Source: Candidatus Carbonibacillus altaicus (lineage in GTDB: Bacteria > Bacillota > Bacilli > Thermicanales > DSM-22653). From it: a stretch of DNA of 36,052 nucleotides. Positions 9,461 to 16,856 of this stretch are shown piece after piece. Position 1 is the stretch's first letter. Each line of letters begins with the position of its first letter. The stretch is from positions 1 to 36,052 of the forward strand of contig PEBX01000025.1 in assembly GCA_003050645.1 (NCBI GenBank). Direction: 5' to 3'. The position numbers were made by a program, and so were the translations under genes. Under the pieces are notes generated by a model that was given only the letters and a program-made list of their open reading frames with translations, had not been told where the DNA came from and did no database searches.

Positions 9461-9489
9461 ATTATAACACAAAGAAATAAGAAGGTGAA
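9461..9489 (-). promoter_or_regulatory. promoter of tig with dyad over the -10 box
   Basis: On the minus strand TTCACC (9484-9489) is followed after 17 bases by a perfect TATAAT (9461-9466) with the extended TGT before it. The -10 box lies inside a perfect dyad TGTGTTA-TTA-TAACACA at 9455-9471, so a repressor could occlude it. The spacing of the dyad (7-3-7) is close to, but not the same as, Rex operators (7-4-7). Confidence 0.65.
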
Positions 9490-9518
9490 AGCGCAACTTT
9501 TCTTGGCCTTTTACGTTT

Positions 9519-9580
9519 GATTGGGGTAGAAAGAAATCTGACTGGACAGAAAGAAATTTGATTGGAATAGAAAGAAATCA
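9519..9580. repeat. 20-21-bp imperfect tandem repeat x3
   Basis: Three consecutive units (9519-9539, 9540-9559, 9560-9580) share GAYTGGRNWAGAAAGAAATY. A decayed fourth piece (AAGATTGAAAGG) merges with the ribosome binding site of the next gene. The array fills the spacer between the tig promoter and the SLH/PrcB_C gene. Confidence 0.75.
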
Positions 9581-9608
9581 AATAAGATTGAAAGGAGTTT
9601 AGTGAACG

Positions 9609-10766
9609 ATGACCAAACTTCGTTTGTATGCCGGCCGATTTCTGGCTGCCCTTCTTATCTTCTCCCTCTTGCTGATACCTGGGATGGATGCATTCAGTGC
9701 GGGTACCACGGAGGCGAACGGCTCAGATCTCAAGATCTTGCAACCAGTTGCTGGAGACGGCTTGAATGTTTTAATAGAAAACGGGATCATCCAAGGAGAC
9801 GGAAAGAGCTTACGTCTGGATGATCATTTAACGTACGCCGAAGCGGCTACCCTCCTCGTTCGCACCTATGCGCAAAATAAATGGCAACATATCTGGGATG
9901 TGCAGGCACTCTTTAAGGCGGAGACAACCGATCCTTTGGCGTCTTTTGACAACTGGTACCAGTTCGTCGATCCAGCCGCTTGGTACACCCCGTATTTTGA
10001 AAGGCTCGATGCGATGGGTTTTCGCTTTGCCCGCGACTGTCATCCGTATGCCCCGATCTCCTGGGATGCGTTTCAAAAAGCACACACACATCTTTTAAAA
10101 AGCTTGCTAACCGGTACGACCCTCGTCTTCAGCGAAAAACTCGACGCACCTTCTCTTAAAGAAACCACCGAATCTTTGATCGCAGATACGTATGAAAGCG
10201 AACTGATCTCGATCATCTCGCATCCCGCCGGCCATTCCATCCCGATCAGTCGAAAGGACGCCTTTGAACGAACGGGTAAGATCTTACACAGGCTTTTCGA
10301 TCTTTTAGACGCCCGCGCGCCCGGCGACGATGAGGCGAATAAAAATGAAGCAACGAATAAAAATGGGGAGGATTCAAGCATGCTGACATCTTTTCAAGTA
10401 AGGGAAGAAACATCCGAACAAGGCGCATGGCTTAAAGCTGTAAAACGCGTCGTTATCTCCCGCGACATGCCAAATCCCGGTTATACCCTCGCAGTCAGTC
10501 GCATCGATCTCGATCATCAGACGAAGACAGCCACCATCTATGTGCGCATCCTTTCGCCGGATCCGAATAAAATGTATCCCCAGGTCATCACCACACGCGA
10601 GACTGCTGCCTTTGTTCCGGTTGATTTTAAAGTCGAAATCAAAACGGCCTCTACGCTTGATCCCTTTCAAAAGACGTTGCCCAAATTTCCTCCCACTCTT
10701 CCTTCGTTGCAACAGGGTGACGAAAGCGCAGAAAAAAAGGATAGAGGCGTCAACCGCTCAATTTAA
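9609..10766 (+). CDS. secreted SLH-like and PrcB_C-domain protein
   Basis: The 385-residue product begins with a classical signal peptide (basic RLYAGR, hydrophobic core about 11-24, likely cleavage after a SAG-type site near residue 31). Residues about 50-90 look like one S-layer homology repeat (LIENGIIQGDGK followed by TYAEAATLLVR). Residues about 285-350 match the PrcB_C fold (the MPNPGYTLAV turn followed by strands ending in PDPNKMYPQV), a domain first seen in protease-complex subunits and common in secreted Bacillota proteins. A linker near residue 245 contains a duplicated NKN motif. AAAGGAG stands 11 bases before the ATG; a GTG at 9602 in another frame is closer but encodes only 73 codons. 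Its function is unknown: it may be envelope-attached. Confidence 0.75.
   Translation: MTKLRLYAGRFLAALLIFSLLLIPGMDAFSAGTTEANGSDLKILQPVAGDGLNVLIENGIIQGDGKSLRLDDHLTYAEAATLLVRTYAQNKWQHIWDVQALFKAETTDPLASFDNWYQFVDPAAWYTPYFERLDAMGFRFARDCHPYAPISWDAFQKAHTHLLKSLLTGTTLVFSEKLDAPSLKETTESLIADTYESELISIISHPAGHSIPISRKDAFERTGKILHRLFDLLDARAPGDDEANKNEATNKNGEDSSMLTSFQVREETSEQGAWLKAVKRVVISRDMPNPGYTLAVSRIDLDHQTKTATIYVRILSPDPNKMYPQVITTRETAAFVPVDFKVEIKTASTLDPFQKTLPKFPPTLPSLQQGDESAEKKDRGVNRSI
10336..10365. repeat. 12-bp direct repeat at 18-bp offset
   Basis: CGAATAAAAATG occurs at 10336-10347 and 10354-10365 and encodes the ANKNEATNKN linker of the secreted protein. It is an in-frame six-codon duplication. Confidence 0.6.
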
Positions 10767-10827
10767 TCCCACTTCTGTACACAAGGTACGACCGACCTAT
10801 CTTGTTCCATAGTGATTCTATGAAGGC

Positions 10828-10875
10828 ACAGCCTCTTGGCAGACAAGAGGCTGTATATTGTTTGCTTTTTTGTTC
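10828..10875 (+). terminator. terminator after the SLH/PrcB_C gene
   Basis: A perfect 10-bp stem ACAGCCTCTT/AAGAGGCTGT (10828-10837 with 10845-10854) closes a 7-base loop and is followed by the T-rich ATATTGTTTGCTTTTTTG. It separates the secreted protein gene from acuA. Confidence 0.7.
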
Positions 10876-10958
10876 ACGGTTAGAGAAGAAACATACTAGT
10901 CAGAGCAGTGCTTATTTGTCATAATAGATGTATCAACTATAAAAAGGCGGTGCTTTCT

Positions 10959-11615
10959 ATGTCTCATCACCGCGAACACACTGTATATCCTCCAAAAACA
11001 TATCAACGGGAGACGTATCGATTTGGTTCGACCGAACTCATCGTCGAGGGTCCCGTTCCTCCGGATCGGTTGGATAAGCTCTCCTTTCACGAAGGGCTCG
11101 TTGCATTCCGCCCTCCAGAGGAGCAAAAAAAAGCACTGATCGGCATTGCCGAACTCCCAGAAGGAAGAATCGTCATCGCCCGTGAGCAGGATACGGTCGT
11201 CGGTTACGTCACCTTTCACCACCCGGATCCGCTTGAACGGTGGGCGGATATTCCCCATCCGCGCATCATCGAACTGGGCGCTATTGAAGTGGCGCCGCCC
11301 TACCGCGGGGCTGGGCTCGGCAAAAAAATGCTTGCCGTCGCCTTTCAAGATCCGGCCATGGAAGAATTTCTCGTCTTTACAACCGAATATTACTGGCACT
11401 GGGATCTGGAAGGAACGAAGCTATCGGTGTGGGAGTACCGCAAGCTCATGGAACGGATGATGGGCTCGGCGGGTCTCGTCTGGATGGCGACCGATGATCC
11501 GGAAATAAGCGCCCATCCGGCGAACTGTTTAATGGTACGTATCGGGCGTCATGTCGATCGTGAAACGATCGAAGTCTTTGATCAGCTGCGTTTCCGCCAC
11601 CGTTACATGTACTAA
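10959..11615 (+). CDS. acuA: protein N-acetyltransferase AcuA (acts on acetyl-CoA synthetase)
   Basis: In B. subtilis AcuA is the GNAT acetylase that inactivates AcsA by acetylating its active-site lysine. The 218-residue product has the GNAT core at about 80-150, with the acetyl-CoA loop RGAGLGK near residue 110, and the conserved C-terminal half of AcuA (FTTEYYWHWDLEG and RYMY-type end). The ATG at 10959 is chosen because AAGGCGGTG, an imperfect Shine-Dalgarno, precedes it and because the usual AcuA length is about 210; an upstream in-frame start adds 17 unconserved residues. acuB follows after 105 bases. The substrate AcsA is encoded at 30.3-32.1 kb in the same window. Confidence 0.92.
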   Translation: MSHHREHTVYPPKTYQRETYRFGSTELIVEGPVPPDRLDKLSFHEGLVAFRPPEEQKKALIGIAELPEGRIVIAREQDTVVGYVTFHHPDPLERWADIPHPRIIELGAIEVAPPYRGAGLGKKMLAVAFQDPAMEEFLVFTTEYYWHWDLEGTKLSVWEYRKLMERMMGSAGLVWMATDDPEISAHPANCLMVRIGRHVDRETIEVFDQLRFRHRYMY

Positions 11616-11720
11616 AAACGTCATATATACGAACACATTACCACAGCGCAAACTCCTTAAAACCATGGCCCAAAAAACATGAGACCAAAATTAGGTTGAA
11701 AGCAGAAAGAAGGGGACAAC

Positions 11721-12362
11721 GTGCTCATCCAGGACATTATGCGTTATCCGGTCATTACGGCCGTACCGGAGGCGACGATCCGCGAAGTGATGGCGCTCAT
11801 GTTCAAACAGCGCATTCGCCATGTGCCGATCGTCGATGGCGAAGGACGGCTTGTCGGCATCGTCACCGATCGCGATGTACGGGAAGCCGGACCGAGCCGG
11901 ATTCGTCATGACGAAGAAGATTTTCGCGTGTTTGATGAACCCGTCCAAACCATCATGAAACGAGATGTCATCACCTCTCACCCGCACGAATTCGTTGAAG
12001 AAGCGGCCTTTATCATGAAGCAGTACCGCATCGGATGCCTGCCCGTACTCTCCCGGCAAGACATTGTCGGCATCGTCACCCATTCCGATCTTTTAGGGGC
12101 TCTCGTCGAACTGATGGGTGTCGATCAACCGAGCTCCCGCCTAGAGATCGAGGTCGTCGACCGAACCGGAATTCTTGCCGATATGACGGCTATCATCAAA
12201 GAACTGGGCATCAGCATCACCAGCTTTTTTGTCTATAAAGGGGTAAAACCAGGCTATCGTCGTGTCGCCCTACGTGTGAGAACGATGGATCCGCGAAAAC
12301 TCATCGAACATCTGATCGCCGCAGGGTTTGAAGTGATCTGGCCGCGGCTTGAAGATCTATAA
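11721..12362 (+). CDS. acuB: AcuB, CBS-pair and ACT domain protein
   Basis: The 213-residue protein has two CBS motifs (about 1-57 and 75-130; GRLVGIVTDRDV and QDIVGIVTHSDLL) that form one adenosine-nucleotide-binding Bateman module, then an ACT domain (about 137-210). Its biochemical role in the acetoin/acetate utilisation cluster is unsettled; sensing of AMP/ATP or of an amino acid is likely from the domains. The start is a GTG at 11721 after AAGGGG. Its stop is followed directly by the IS607-family element, which has parted it from acuC. Confidence 0.92.
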   Translation: MLIQDIMRYPVITAVPEATIREVMALMFKQRIRHVPIVDGEGRLVGIVTDRDVREAGPSRIRHDEEDFRVFDEPVQTIMKRDVITSHPHEFVEEAAFIMKQYRIGCLPVLSRQDIVGIVTHSDLLGALVELMGVDQPSSRLEIEVVDRTGILADMTAIIKELGISITSFFVYKGVKPGYRRVALRVRTMDPRKLIEHLIAAGFEVIWPRLEDL

Positions 12363-12365
12363 AGA

Positions 12366-12390
12366 GGTTAAAAATAGATATACATTAACC
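12366..12390. repeat. inverted repeat at the left end of the IS607 element
   Basis: GGTTAA (12366-12371) and TTAACC (12385-12390) face each other over 13 bases in the 51-base gap before tnpA. It may be a recombinase binding site. Just downstream, TATAAT ends one base before the tnpA ATG and GATAAT seven bases earlier, with no Shine-Dalgarno, so tnpA may be read from a leaderless transcript or from a promoter formed in the circular intermediate. Confidence 0.4.
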
Positions 12391-12413
12391 TTGTTTCAAG
12401 ATAATATATAATC

Positions 12414-13136
12414 ATGAAAGACACACAGTATCTACCGATCAGCAAAGTGGCAAAGATGCTGGGACTGAGCGTGCAGACGATCCGTCGCTGGGAAAAGACC
12501 GGGAAGATTCATTCCATTCGTTCGCCGGGGAACCACAGGCTGTTCGACATCGAGGAGGTGAAGCGGCTTTTGGGAAAACCGGTTGGAGATCGGACGGCGA
12601 TCTACGCCCGGGTATCTTCGACCAAACAAAAGGCGGACAGGAGTCTCCTGCGGCAACGGGAACGGCTGGAGCGGTACGCGGAAGAACGGGGGTACGATGT
12701 GGTCCGGGTGTTTTCCGAACAAGCGTCAGGAGTGAGCGAGAACCGGAAGCAATTGGCAGCCCTGATGAGACTCGCCGAAGACGGGGTAATCGACCGGGTA
12801 CTGATCGAATACCCGGACAGGCTGGCGCGGTTCGGATACCGGTATCTGGAGCGGTTTTTCGAGAGCCACGGGGTGACGGTCGAGTCCACCCACAAGACAG
12901 AGCCCAAGACATCCCAGCAGGAGCTGGTGGAGGATCTGTTGACGATCATTACCGTGTTTTCAGCCCGGATGTACGGCAAGCGGTCGCAGGAGTTTCGGAA
13001 AAAGATCGGGCAGGCCATGAACGAGATGGGAGGTGAGGGCGCTGGCCGCGGTCATCAAGACGATCCGGATCGGGATTCACAAGGAGGCCCATCAGTGCAA
13101 GACGGAGGCGCTGGATTGGACGAAGGACATCTATAA
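12414..13136 (+). CDS. tnpA: IS607-type serine recombinase TnpA
   Basis: This small serine recombinase catalyses excision and integration of the element through a circular intermediate. The 240-residue product has an N-terminal MerR-like helix-turn-helix (about 5-52; VAKMLGLSVQTIRRW) that selects DNA, and then the resolvase catalytic domain starting at about 60 with YARVSS (catalytic Ser68), the arginines of DRLARFG and the dimer helix. This N-terminal DNA-binding/C-terminal catalytic order is typical of IS607. The last 35 codons overlap tnpB in another frame and look like a non-conserved tail. The gene appears intact. No ribosome binding site is visible before the ATG. Confidence 0.92.
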   Translation: MKDTQYLPISKVAKMLGLSVQTIRRWEKTGKIHSIRSPGNHRLFDIEEVKRLLGKPVGDRTAIYARVSSTKQKADRSLLRQRERLERYAEERGYDVVRVFSEQASGVSENRKQLAALMRLAEDGVIDRVLIEYPDRLARFGYRYLERFFESHGVTVESTHKTEPKTSQQELVEDLLTIITVFSARMYGKRSQEFRKKIGQAMNEMGGEGAGRGHQDDPDRDSQGGPSVQDGGAGLDEGHL

Positions 13137-14538
13137 CCAGGTGATCGCCTTTTACATGGACTTTTTCGCGACCCATCTGAACGTGTTGGACGAGCCGGTC
13201 CAGGTTCCGAAGAAGGACGGGTCTATCAAAGAACGAACGCGCACCAACCAAGAACTGTTGACCTTCGCGGAGTTTCACACCCTAGCGACCAAAGCCCACC
13301 CGAACCCGGGGTGGCCGCTGGGCGAACACGTTCCGGCGGCGGAGGGGATGCCGACGGAGTTGCGGCGGGCGGCGATCAACCAGGCGATTGGCAAGGTGCG
13401 GTCCTGGTGGAGCCGCCTGAAAACCTGGGAGAAAACAGCACCGGACCAGCGCGGGCGGGAACCCCGGTTGGGCGAACCCAACGAACCGGTGACGTTTTAT
13501 GCGGGGATGGTCGGGCATCCCGCGTATGACCTGAACCCGCAGAAGAAAAAGCGGCACACGTTCATCAGTCTGAAACTGCACACGGGGCTGAAGTGGGAAA
13601 AGGTGCCTTTGCCGGTGGTGGTTCACGCCCAGGCCGAATCGCTTCTCGCCGGGTCCGCCCTGGAGAAAGAACGCATCGACCGGGAAAGGAAACGTTCAAA
13701 GACGGGCCAGGCCGGTTCCGGCAGAGAAGAAAGGGGCTCCGGGGTTGGAACATGGGTGGCGAAATCCCTGACGGTGTACGGGAAGCGCGACAAACGGTAT
13801 CCGGGCGGGGTGCGGTATGAGATCCACATTCCAATGGAGAAATGGGTGAATGCACCGCCAAAGGCAGAAAAACAACGTCAAGCGAATCCACAGATGCCGG
13901 TGGTGACGGTGGACCTGGGCGTGGGCAGGCTCGCGGTGATGGGAGCATTCGTGGAAGGGCGGCTTACGGCCACGAGGTTCGTGGACGGCAGAGCCTTGAA
14001 CCATCGCCGGCACCGGCTGCTCGTAGCCATCTACCGCAAGCGGGCGCAAAGCGGACGTATTCAGCGGGGTGTCCAAGACAATGTCGCCCTGTGGAACAAG
14101 ATCCGGAACCTGGACGAGCATGCGGCCAAGCAGACGGCCGTGGTCATCGTGCGGTTTGCAAAGGAACACGGCGCAAAGGTGATCGTCTTCGAGTACCTGC
14201 GCCGGTACCGGCCGCCGAAAGAGAAGATGAGTCGGAGCGGGCGGAAAAACCACAAACGGGCGTATTGGTTGCGCGGACAGATCATGGAATGGGTCCGGGA
14301 CCTGGCGTTTCGGGAAGGGATTCTGACGGTGGAGCGCAACCCGGCTTACACCTCCCAGGTCTGTCCGCACTGCAAGGTGCTCGGAAAGCGCCAAGGCTCA
14401 CGGTTCACCTGCAAGAATCCGAACCACCGATACAGCGCCGATGCAGATTTTGTGGGGATGATGAACCTGTACCGGAAATGGACGAAGACATTCGTGTATC
14501 CCCAGAGAGGGGATGAATCAAAGCCAGAGGTTGCCTGA
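13033..14538 (+). CDS. tnpB: RNA-guided nuclease TnpB (IS607-associated)
   Basis: TnpB proteins are RuvC nucleases guided by the omega-RNA made from the element's right end, and are ancestors of Cas12. The 501-residue product keeps RuvC-I Asp294 (TVDLGVGRLA), RuvC-II Glu387 (VIVFEYL) and the RuvC-III aspartates (D470/D472 in SADADFVGMMN), so it should be active. The zinc finger is C444-x2-C447 then C460-x4-H465, so the second pair is Cys-His rather than Cys-Cys. It is longer than the usual roughly 400 residues because of extra charged segments near 50-95 and 205-245. The GTG at 13033 is used since the first beta strand (VIKTIRIGI) follows at once; GGGAGG abuts it. It overlaps tnpA by 104 bases. 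Confidence 0.92.
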   Translation: MRALAAVIKTIRIGIHKEAHQCKTEALDWTKDIYNQVIAFYMDFFATHLNVLDEPVQVPKKDGSIKERTRTNQELLTFAEFHTLATKAHPNPGWPLGEHVPAAEGMPTELRRAAINQAIGKVRSWWSRLKTWEKTAPDQRGREPRLGEPNEPVTFYAGMVGHPAYDLNPQKKKRHTFISLKLHTGLKWEKVPLPVVVHAQAESLLAGSALEKERIDRERKRSKTGQAGSGREERGSGVGTWVAKSLTVYGKRDKRYPGGVRYEIHIPMEKWVNAPPKAEKQRQANPQMPVVTVDLGVGRLAVMGAFVEGRLTATRFVDGRALNHRRHRLLVAIYRKRAQSGRIQRGVQDNVALWNKIRNLDEHAAKQTAVVIVRFAKEHGAKVIVFEYLRRYRPPKEKMSRSGRKNHKRAYWLRGQIMEWVRDLAFREGILTVERNPAYTSQVCPHCKVLGKRQGSRFTCKNPNHRYSADADFVGMMNLYRKWTKTFVYPQRGDESKPEVA

Positions 14539-14780
14539 TGGCAAAATATCCCTCTGGTCTCGCGGGAGGCTAACCGCCTGGACGGGACAGGGGCTTACGC
14601 CCTTGCCTTTCGCGAGTGCCCGTGTGGTACGGGATGGCTCTGAGCTTCTTTCCTTGGGGGCCGACTTGCCGATCCTGGCTTGCCGGATGCGGGAGGAAGC
14701 ACACGCCGAGAAGCGCGCTCACCCCGGGGGCGGCTCCCTTCCGGATGGAAGGAGACAAAGGTCAGGCCGACAGCGGTTGT
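14520..14780 (+). ncRNA. candidate omega-RNA (reRNA) region of the TnpB element
   Basis: The stretch from the tnpB stop to the element's right end is GC-rich, lacks a credible gene and folds into successive hairpins: CCAGAGG (14524-14530) with CCTCTGG (14551-14557) enclosing GCC-TGAT-GGC (14533-14542), AGGC/GCCT around 14567-14579, a GGGC/GCCC hairpin near 14593-14605 and CCCGT/ACGGG around 14620-14634. This is where TnpB guide RNAs are encoded: overlapping the 3' end of tnpB, with the guide read from flanking host DNA. The exact scaffold boundaries cannot be told by eye. It accounts for most of the 320-base gap before acuC; the rest (about 14780-14858) is host leader with the acuC ribosome binding site. 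Confidence 0.5.
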
Positions 14781-14858
14781 TGAATAACTTTGATCAGATA
14801 TTCCGGCAACTGCTGATACCACCATCTACAGAGGAAACCGTTAAGAAGGAGCGACGAG

Positions 14859-16019
14859 ATGATGCACGGGAGAGGGCCGGAGGCTCTTTTTATATACAGT
14901 GATGAGCTTCTATCCTATCACTTTCACGACGACCACCCCTTTAACCAGCTGCGTCTTAAGCTGACGCTAACGCTCCTTCAAGCGCTGGAGCTCATTCATG
15001 ACACACAAATCATACCGCCGCAGGAGGCAACTGAGGGCGATCTTTTGCGTGTGCACGATCCGCTTTATATTGAAAACGTGAAACGCATGAGCGAGATCGG
15101 AACGACAAGCGCGAACGATCTTCAGTACGGGATCGGTACGGAAGACGTTCCCCCTTTTCCCGGTATGCATAAAGCAGCAAGCCTGATCGCCGGGGGGGCC
15201 AGACTCGGCGCAGAAGAAGTGATGAAACAGGCAGAGCGGCACGTCGTTTTTCTAGGTGGGGGGCTCCATCACGCCTTTCGTGGCAAAGCATCTGGCTTTT
15301 GCATCTATAACGATGCCGCCGTTGCCATTTCGTACCTGCTCGATACGTACGACCTAAAAGTTCTATACATCGATACCGATGCCCACCACGGTGACGGCGT
15401 GCAGTGGATTTTTTACGATGAACCCCGCGTCATGACCGTCTCCCTCCATGAAACCGGTAAATACTTATTTCCCGGAACCGGGCACATCTATGAACGCGGT
15501 GAAGGAAAAGGTTACGGCACCAAAATCAACGTGCCGCTGGAACCTTTCACTGAAGACGATTCGTTTCAGCATGTCTTTGAACAAGTGCTCGTTCCGGCCT
15601 TTGAACGCTTTCGCCCGGATGTCGTCGTCAGTCAAAACGGCGCCGATGCCCACCGCTTTGATCCGCTGACGCACTTGTCCTTATCCATGCGCAGCTATCG
15701 TTTTATTCCCAAGCTCGTCCATGAACTCACCCATGCTTATGCCGGCGGGCGCTGGCTCGCGTTAGGTGGTGGGGGATACGATATATGGCGCGTCGTTCCC
15801 CGGGCCTGGACCTACCTTTTTGCAGAAGCCAACCATAACCCGCTTACTGACCGGGATATTCCTCCAAGCTGGCGCGATCAATGGAAAGAAAAAAGCCCCG
15901 TCGAACTTCCAACGCGGCTTTTGGATCCTCCGTTTTTACCAATCCCCAGACGTAAAGAAATCAATGAGAAAAATGAAGTGACGCTGAATCGGGTTCTTTC
16001 TTTTTTTCAACACACCTGA
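14859..16019 (+). CDS. acuC: AcuC, class I zinc-dependent protein deacetylase
   Basis: AcuC is the histone-deacetylase-like enzyme that removes acetyl groups from AcsA and so reactivates it. The 386-residue product shows GGGLHHA, the metal site DTDAHHGDG, NGADAH and the glycine loop GGGGYD of the arginase/deacetylase fold; its length is that of B. subtilis AcuC. AAGGAG precedes the ATG at 14859 by 7 bases. In related genomes it follows acuB directly; here the IS607 element lies between, so transcription must come from read-through, from the element, or from a new promoter in 14780-14858. It converges on mtnN with a 31-base gap. Confidence 0.95.
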   Translation: MMHGRGPEALFIYSDELLSYHFHDDHPFNQLRLKLTLTLLQALELIHDTQIIPPQEATEGDLLRVHDPLYIENVKRMSEIGTTSANDLQYGIGTEDVPPFPGMHKAASLIAGGARLGAEEVMKQAERHVVFLGGGLHHAFRGKASGFCIYNDAAVAISYLLDTYDLKVLYIDTDAHHGDGVQWIFYDEPRVMTVSLHETGKYLFPGTGHIYERGEGKGYGTKINVPLEPFTEDDSFQHVFEQVLVPAFERFRPDVVVSQNGADAHRFDPLTHLSLSMRSYRFIPKLVHELTHAYAGGRWLALGGGGYDIWRVVPRAWTYLFAEANHNPLTDRDIPPSWRDQWKEKSPVELPTRLLDPPFLPIPRRKEINEKNEVTLNRVLSFFQHT

Positions 16020-16050
16020 ATGAATGCTTCTCTTTTCCTTTATCGGCTTT

Positions 16051-16803
16051 TCAACATGACAGAATCAGCCGTTCAATGAATAGAGCGACATCTTTTGCTG
16101 CTTCTTTTAAAAAGCGTGGAAAATCTTGCGGCGCCTGCCCGTCGGCGCGATCGGAAATGGTGCGAATGATGACAAAGGGCAACTTATTTTTTTGCGCGAC
16201 CTGGGCAACAGCCGCCCCCTCCATCTCTACGCAGTCGCCTGCAAAACGTTCTCTTAAGCGTCGAACTTCATCCGATCCAGCGATAAATCGATCCCCAGAT
16301 AACACCCGCCCTGTTTTAAATCGTGCCCCGAATAGCTCGCCGCCTACCTTTTGGGCGCATGTAATGAGACGCGCGTCGGCAACATAAGTGCTCCGTTCAT
16401 CATACGGTACCTCCCCAGGCAAAAAGCCCAGCGCCGAGGCATCGATGTCGTGCTGCAAGGCTTCAACGCCTAGGAGCACATCGCCGATATGGAGATCCGG
16501 TGAAAGCGCCCCAGCCACCCCGACGACCCACAGTACCTCCGGGGTAAAATAATCGATGAGCGCCTGCGTGCTCATGGCCGCATTCACCTTGCCGACGCCG
16601 CTTTTTATCGCACATACTTCCTGATTCCCCAGGTACCCCTGCCAAAAAGTAAATGCTCCACGCGAGAACGTCTGAACTTCCGGTAACCGTTCCAGGAGCG
16701 CTTCCAGTTCTTCTTGCATAGCAAGAACGATTCCGTGCCGCGTCGGTGTAGGCTTAAGAGGCGAATCGTTCATATGTCGTATATTCCTATGCGAATCGTT
16801 CAT
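16051..16803 (-). CDS. mtnN: 5'-methylthioadenosine/S-adenosylhomocysteine nucleosidase
   Basis: MtnN (Pfs) hydrolyses MTA and SAH to adenine and the thiosugar, recycling SAM by-products. Motifs of the phosphorylase/nucleosidase fold are present: GIVLAMQEE at the start, GVAGAL, the substrate loop VEMEGAAVAQVA and ISDRAD with the catalytic Asp. Two starts are possible because the start region is duplicated: ATG at 16803 (250 residues, AAAGGA 12 bases upstream) and ATG at 16773 (240 residues, closer to the usual 230). The conserved part begins after both. The gene follows ccpA by about 53 bases and may be cotranscribed with it; the product has no obvious link to CcpA. Confidence 0.93.
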   Translation of the reverse strand: MNDSHRNIRHMNDSPLKPTPTRHGIVLAMQEELEALLERLPEVQTFSRGAFTFWQGYLGNQEVCAIKSGVGKVNAAMSTQALIDYFTPEVLWVVGVAGALSPDLHIGDVLLGVEALQHDIDASALGFLPGEVPYDERSTYVADARLITCAQKVGGELFGARFKTGRVLSGDRFIAGSDEVRRLRERFAGDCVEMEGAAVAQVAQKNKLPFVIIRTISDRADGQAPQDFPRFLKEAAKDVALFIERLILSC

Positions 16804-16804
16804 A
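16761..16804. repeat. 14-bp direct repeat containing both mtnN start codons
   Basis: GCGAATCGTTCATA occurs at 16761-16774 and 16791-16804, 30 bases apart, so that both candidate start codons begin an identical MNDS. Confidence 0.75.
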
Positions 16805-16856
16805 GTTTCCGCGCATCCTTTCTAGACCTACCGATCGCTTGCTATCGATGAAGCGC

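Larger units (their letters stand above)
12363..14780 (+). mobile_element. IS607-family insertion sequence (tnpA-tnpB) between acuB and acuC
   Basis: The element carries a MerR-HTH/serine-recombinase TnpA overlapping a TnpB gene, the hallmark of the IS607 family. It is visibly richer in G+C than its neighbours and interrupts the conserved acuA-acuB-acuC order. IS607 elements have no terminal inverted repeats and make little or no target duplication, so the ends are estimated: the left one lies between the acuB stop and the tnpA start, where GG at 12366-12367 is a fitting target dinucleotide; the right one is near 14770-14790, where composition returns to that of the host. Comparison with an empty acuB-acuC site would fix both. 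Confidence 0.85.

Noticed and set aside
9455-9471. Rex operator at the tig promoter
   Set aside because: The half-site TGTGTTA and 3-base spacing differ from the Rex consensus TTGTGAA with 4-base spacing.
12439-14394. Long open frames on the minus strand of the IS607 element
   Set aside because: They are antisense to tnpA and tnpB, rich in Arg/Pro/Ser as expected from GC-rich shadows, and match no family.
14513-14902. Open frame of 129 codons crossing the end of tnpB, the structured region and the start of acuC
   Set aside because: It has no ribosome binding site, no family resemblance and runs through the hairpin-rich candidate omega-RNA; it is a by-product of high G+C.
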